A stretch of 64,000 nt of DNA. It comes from Peristeroidobacter soli. GTDB taxonomy: Bacteria > Pseudomonadota > Gammaproteobacteria > Steroidobacterales > Steroidobacteraceae. The stretch covers positions 1,424,803 to 1,488,802 of the forward strand of contig NZ_RYEV01000004.1 in assembly GCF_004138485.1 (NCBI RefSeq), written 5' to 3'. The translations under genes and the position numbers were made by a program. This document shows, piece after piece, positions 60,446-64,000 of the stretch. Positions within the stretch are counted from its first letter, which is position 1. Each line of letters begins with the position of its first letter. A model generated the notes under the pieces. The model did not search any database. It saw only the letters and a program-made list of their open reading frames with translations, and was not told where the DNA came from.

Positions 60446-62671
60446 TCAGAACTCCGTGCCGAAACGCAGGAAGTACTCGCGCGGCGCGTTCGGGAACGCG
60501 CTGACGGCGGGACGCACGGCATTGGTCTGCTGCAGACCTGCCAGCGAGTAGTGCTTGTTGGCGATGTTTCGTACATCCAGCGTCACGTTGTAACGCTGCT
60601 GCGGGCTGGTCCAGCTGAGGCCCGCGTTGTAGATGCTCGCCGCGACCGTGCGCACCAACGGACCCTCGTTGGCCACGTTGTTGAAGTAGTCGCTGTGATT
60701 GTTCCAGGAGCCGTTGATGCGCAGCTCGCCGGGCATCGGCAGCATCGGCGAGAAACGGAAGCCCAGTTGATACTTCTCCGGAATCAGACCGACCAGGTCG
60801 CGATCGCGACAGTCGATGAAGGCGCCGTACTGGTTCGCGCAAATGAACGAGCCGGTGTATTCGCCGGTGTTGAGCGAGGCGTTACCGTACAGCTGCAAGC
60901 TGTCGAGGACCTGCCAGGTCGGCTCGAACTCGATGCCTTTGACGATGCCGCCGGTCGCGTTCGAGGTGTAGATGGTGCTGGTGCCAGGGAAGAACACCGG
61001 CAGTTGCATGCCATCGTACTCGGCGCGGAATGCCGCGAGATTGAAACGCATCGTCCGATCCGGCGTCGTGTACTTGATGCCCACCTCGTAGCTGTCCACT
61101 TCCTCGGGATTGTACGGCGTCGGCGAACCGATCTGCCCGGTGCCGGTGTTGGAGCTGGGCGGAATCGGATTGAAGCCGCCGCTCTTGAAGCCCTGCGTGT
61201 ACGAGGCATAGAGCAGCAAGTCATCGGTCGCCTGCCAGTTCACGCCGAACTTCGGCGTGGTCGCGGTGAACGTCTTGCTGGCGCTCTGCGGAGTGGCGAG
61301 TTGTTGACGATAGAACTGGGTGAAGTCCGCCGTCTCGCGCGTGTAGCGGATGCCAGCCGTCAGACCCACGCCCCAACCGACCGTATACGTGCCCTGCGCA
61401 AACACCGCGCTCGCCTCGGTCAAACGGTCTTGATCGATGGTGGGACTGTCCGCGGTGGTCGCACGACTCTGACCCTCTTCATCGAAGTAGAACAGACCCA
61501 CCACGCCTTTGAACTGCTCGCTGCTATAGGTCGCGACGAACTCCTGACTCCAGAACTCGTTGCGCGTGGTGCCTTCGTTGGTGCTCGGCGCGGTCACGTT
61601 CAGGCCCGCGTCTTTCTGCGCCTGCTGAGCCAGCGAGACGAAGTTCGTCGAGCCGGTGCTGTAGGTACGCTGATTGCCGTAGCCGGTGATCGACGCCAGC
61701 TCCAGGTTGTCGTTGACGGAGAAACGGATGTTGAGTGCGCCGCCGGTGTTGTTGATCGAGCCGGCGCCGAACGGGCCGTAGATCTCGGTGCGCGTCAGAT
61801 CGCGATTGAAGGTGCCGTTCGCCTCCGGCATGTTGATGCCAGGAAATACTTGCAGCGGCACCGGCACGCCCGCTTCCGAATAGTCCTGCAACGCGAACGC
61901 GGACAGCTCGACCTCCAGCCGATCCGTCGGCGTGTACAGCAACTTCACCCGCTCGCCGCGAGTATCCATGTTACCGATACGACGGCCGTACTCGACACCA
62001 TAGATATAGCCGTCACGCTTGCGCATCAGGCCGCTGGCGGAAAACGCCAGCTTGTCGGTGATCGGGCCGCTCAGCCAGCCTTTCGCGGACCATGCATCAT
62101 AGTTGCCGGCACCGATCTCGGCCTTGCCGGTCCAGTCGAACTCCGGACGCAAAGTGGCGAGCTTGATTGCGCCGCCCGAGCTGTTACGACCGTACAGCGT
62201 GCCCTGCGGGCCGCGCAGCACCTCCATATTCGCCAAGTCGAAGAACTCGAAGAACGCGCCGTTGATTCGTGGCTGGTAGACGCCATCGATATAGATGCCG
62301 ACGGCGGGATCGAAATTGATGCCGGCGGTGCTCTGCCCGACGCCGCGCATGATGATGCGAGCGCTGGTGTTGCTGCCCTGAGCCGGCGTGATCATCACGC
62401 CCGGAATTTCGGTGGCCGCGGTCAACACGTTGGTCACCTGTCGTTCCATCAGAGCTTCGGCGCTGATCGCCGTGATGGCCACCGGCGAGCTCTGCACGGT
62501 GGCGGCGAAGCGCTCCGCCGTGACTGTCACTTCCTGCAGAACGGCGCTCGACTCGGTCTGCCCCGTCTGGTCCTGCGTCGCCTGCTGCCCGAATGCGTTG
62601 ACCGCCGTCAACGCCAGACCGGCACACAACGCAGAACGCCCCGAACGAACCACGAACTTACTCAACGTCAT
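60446..62671 (-). CDS. TonB-dependent receptor 2 of the GntR cluster
   Basis: 741 residues from the ATG at 62671; a TTG nine bases earlier is less likely. Signal peptide (about 1-28, NAFGQ), plug (LQEVTVTAERFAATV to VLRGPQGTLYGRNSSGGAIKL) and barrel ending REYFLRFGTEF. It is closely related along its length to the receptor at 49239. The operon continues to bicupin 2. Operator H lies 111 bases upstream. The two receptors may take up related substrates or be an undiverged duplicate. Confidence 0.93.
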   Translation of the reverse strand: MTLSKFVVRSGRSALCAGLALTAVNAFGQQATQDQTGQTESSAVLQEVTVTAERFAATVQSSPVAITAISAEALMERQVTNVLTAATEIPGVMITPAQGSNTSARIIMRGVGQSTAGINFDPAVGIYIDGVYQPRINGAFFEFFDLANMEVLRGPQGTLYGRNSSGGAIKLATLRPEFDWTGKAEIGAGNYDAWSAKGWLSGPITDKLAFSASGLMRKRDGYIYGVEYGRRIGNMDTRGERVKLLYTPTDRLEVELSAFALQDYSEAGVPVPLQVFPGINMPEANGTFNRDLTRTEIYGPFGAGSINNTGGALNIRFSVNDNLELASITGYGNQRTYSTGSTNFVSLAQQAQKDAGLNVTAPSTNEGTTRNEFWSQEFVATYSSEQFKGVVGLFYFDEEGQSRATTADSPTIDQDRLTEASAVFAQGTYTVGWGVGLTAGIRYTRETADFTQFYRQQLATPQSASKTFTATTPKFGVNWQATDDLLLYASYTQGFKSGGFNPIPPSSNTGTGQIGSPTPYNPEEVDSYEVGIKYTTPDRTMRFNLAAFRAEYDGMQLPVFFPGTSTIYTSNATGGIVKGIEFEPTWQVLDSLQLYGNASLNTGEYTGSFICANQYGAFIDCRDRDLVGLIPEKYQLGFRFSPMLPMPGELRINGSWNNHSDYFNNVANEGPLVRTVAASIYNAGLSWTSPQQRYNVTLDVRNIANKHYSLAGLQQTNAVRPAVSAFPNAPREYFLRFGTEF

Positions 62672-62782
62672 GACTCTCAACCTCTCCCCTCTTCTGTAAT
62701 ATTTGATGCGTCGACGGCTGCTGCCTCATCGGGCCAGCTTGTTTATTGCGTGATTCTCCAGGTCGCGGGCTGTCAAACACTC

Positions 62783-62798
62783 ACTTGGTTAACTACGT
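62783..62798. promoter_or_regulatory. GntR-type operator H (TonB receptor 2 operon)
   Basis: ACTTGGTTAACTACGT matches 14 of 16 consensus bases. It lies 111 bases upstream of the receptor start and touches the leuD stop codon at 62799. Confidence 0.75.
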
Positions 62799-63458
62799 TC
62801 ACTCAACGGTGCCCAACCCGGGCTCCCCTGTCAAGCGCCTTTGGCAGGCGCTCGCGGTCCACGGCCGGCGCGCGGCCAGAGCCTGCTCGAACGCCTCGAT
62901 CTGCGGCATCTGGCGCAGCGCGAGGCCGATCTCATCGACGCCCTCCAGCAGGCAGTCGCGCCAGAAAGCGTCCAGGCTGAAAGCGATCGGCTCGCCGTCG
63001 CCGTACCGGATCGTTTGCGATGGCAAATCAACGGTGAGCGACGGATCGCTCGCGGCGTGCAGAATTTTTCTAAGCGCGGCCGCGTCGACGACGCTGATCA
63101 GCGCCGGCAGCACACCGTTGCGCAAGCAATTGTTATAGAAGATGTCACCGAAGCGGGGAGCGATCACGACACGGATACCGTAATCGCCGAGCGCGTACAC
63201 GGCCCCTTCTCTGGATGACCCGCAACCGAAATTCTCGTCGGCCACCAGGATGCGCGCGGCACGGAACGGGTCGCGATTGAGGATGAATTCCGGTCGCTCC
63301 CGCCCCTCCATCTCGAAGCGCAGGTCATGAAACAGAAAGCGTCCATAGCCGGACGCGCGGTCGAACTTCAGGAAGCGCGCGGGAATGATCTGATCCGTAT
63401 CGACATTGACGCCTTCGATCGGTGCCGCGATGGCGCGGAAGTCCCGGAAGTGGCTCAC
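62799..63458 (-). CDS. leuD: 3-isopropylmalate dehydratase small subunit
   Basis: 219 residues from a GTG at 63458 that overlaps the leuC stop (GTGA). With LeuC it isomerises 2- and 3-isopropylmalate in leucine synthesis. Family motifs: [16 protein letters not shown] near the start, [21 protein letters not shown] in the middle, and [16 protein letters not shown]. The longer frame upstream lies inside leuC. Housekeeping gene; it marks the end of the GntR-controlled island. Confidence 0.93.
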   Translation of the reverse strand: MSHFRDFRAIAAPIEGVNVDTDQIIPARFLKFDRASGYGRFLFHDLRFEMEGRERPEFILNRDPFRAARILVADENFGCGSSREGAVYALGDYGIRVVIAPRFGDIFYNNCLRNGVLPALISVVDAAALRKILHAASDPSLTVDLPSQTIRYGDGEPIAFSLDAFWRDCLLEGVDEIGLALRQMPQIEAFEQALAARRPWTASACQRRLTGEPGLGTVE

Positions 63459-64000
63459 GCGCGTTTCCTCGTCGGCAGGCGGCGAACATCCGAGAGTCGT
63501 CCCGTGACCGCAGCGGCGGCCGCCATCGCCGGACTCATCAGATGCGTGCGAGCGTTCGGCCCCTGTCGACCCATGAAATTCCGGTTCGAGGTCGATGCGC
63601 AACGCTCGCCTGGCGCGACAACGTCACCATTCATCGCGACACACATCGAACATCCGGCGTGTCGCCATTCGAAACCAGCGGCGAGAAAGACCTGATCGAG
63701 CCCCTCGGCCTCCGCCGCACGGCGCACCGACTCCGAGCCAGGCACGACGATCGCGGGCACGACCGCTTTGCGACCGGCCGCAACCGCGGCCGCGGCTCGC
63801 AAATCTTCGATGCGACTGTTGGTGCATGAACCGATGAACACCCGATCGATGGCAATGTCGGTCAGCGGCGTGTTCGGCTGGAGCCCCATGTATTCCAGAG
63901 CTGCGTGCGCGGTTGCCCGCTCAGCGCCGCTCAGCCGTTCGGGATCGGGAACACGCGCATCGATCGGCAACGCTGCATCGGGACTGGTACCCCAAGTAAC
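63455..64000 (-). CDS. leuC: 3-isopropylmalate dehydratase large subunit, partial
   Basis: Only the C-terminal 181 residues are in the window; the gene continues past 64000. The frame enters with VTWGTSPDA, and the iron-sulfur cysteines are visible in [12 protein letters not shown] and [26 protein letters not shown] is the usual late motif. The enzyme is an aconitase-type [4Fe-4S] protein that works with LeuD. Confidence 0.94.
   Translation of the reverse strand, partial: VTWGTSPDAALPIDARVPDPERLSGAERATAHAALEYMGLQPNTPLTDIAIDRVFIGSCTNSRIEDLRAAAAVAAGRKAVVPAIVVPGSESVRRAAEAEGLDQVFLAAGFEWRHAGCSMCVAMNGDVVAPGERCASTSNRNFMGRQGPNARTHLMSPAMAAAAAVTGRLSDVRRLPTRKRA

Overview
The window looks like chromosomal DNA of a GC-rich gammaproteobacterium. 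The left end has the gammaproteobacterial order tRNA-Leu, tig, clpP, clpX, lon, hup, all on the minus strand, and leuC-leuD closes the right end. Several TonB-dependent receptors, many exported hydrolases and oxidoreductases and a FecI/FecR pair suggest a free-living scavenger of complex organic matter, of the kind found in Steroidobacteraceae. That family placement is inference; nothing here proves it.

Layout. 0-7 kb: protein quality control (hup, lon, clpX, clpP, tig) and tRNA-Leu(UAG). 7-9.6 kb: an exported GH18 chitinase, then nine tandem 49-bp units ending in a strong hairpin, between convergent genes. 9.6-17.5 kb: dienelactone hydrolase, rhodanese-like protein, an SfnR-like sigma-54 activator facing a sulfate-binding protein that has its own sigma-54 promoter, an amidohydrolase, a PadR/siderophore-interacting-protein pair that resembles YqjI/YqjH, and a TSUP permease. 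17.5-18.4 kb: two gene remnants (TonB receptor C-terminus and D-aminoacylase C-terminus) meeting head to head at a deletion scar.

18.4-29.9 kb: a locus built around sucrose phosphorylase and fructokinase. It has an MFS carrier, a LacI regulator, a TonB receptor and four exported hydrolases (GDSL, HSL-type, feruloyl/acetyl-esterase-type, ceramidase-like). Three near-identical LacI-type operators sit in its three divergent promoter regions, so it reads as one regulon, probably for an acylated or otherwise conjugated sucrose. 30-37 kb: tRNA-Pro(UGG) and an operon FecI-FecR-STN TonB receptor-S9 peptidase, the layout seen beside lasso-peptide isopeptidases. 37-42.4 kb: a DUF1338 2-oxoadipate dioxygenase with a D-2-hydroxyglutarate dehydrogenase-type flavoprotein and a LysR regulator, then glutathione-dependent formaldehyde oxidation (frmA, gfa), then an AraC regulator.

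43.4-62.8 kb is the most unusual part. A FadR-type GntR regulator (55.5 kb) sits among nearly a dozen transcription units, and eight copies of a 16-bp palindrome close to ACCTAGTTAACTACGT lie in their promoter regions, including its own. The genes encode two paralogous TonB receptors, two exported bicupins, two VOC proteins (one truncated), a Tat-exported flavoprotein, a duplicated dimeric-barrel protein, an exported alpha/beta hydrolase without the usual nucleophile serine, an unknown exported domain found both alone and fused to a di-heme cytochrome c, a methyltransferase and a spinster-type MFS carrier. I read this as one undescribed, mainly periplasmic oxidative catabolic regulon whose substrate cannot be told from sequence.
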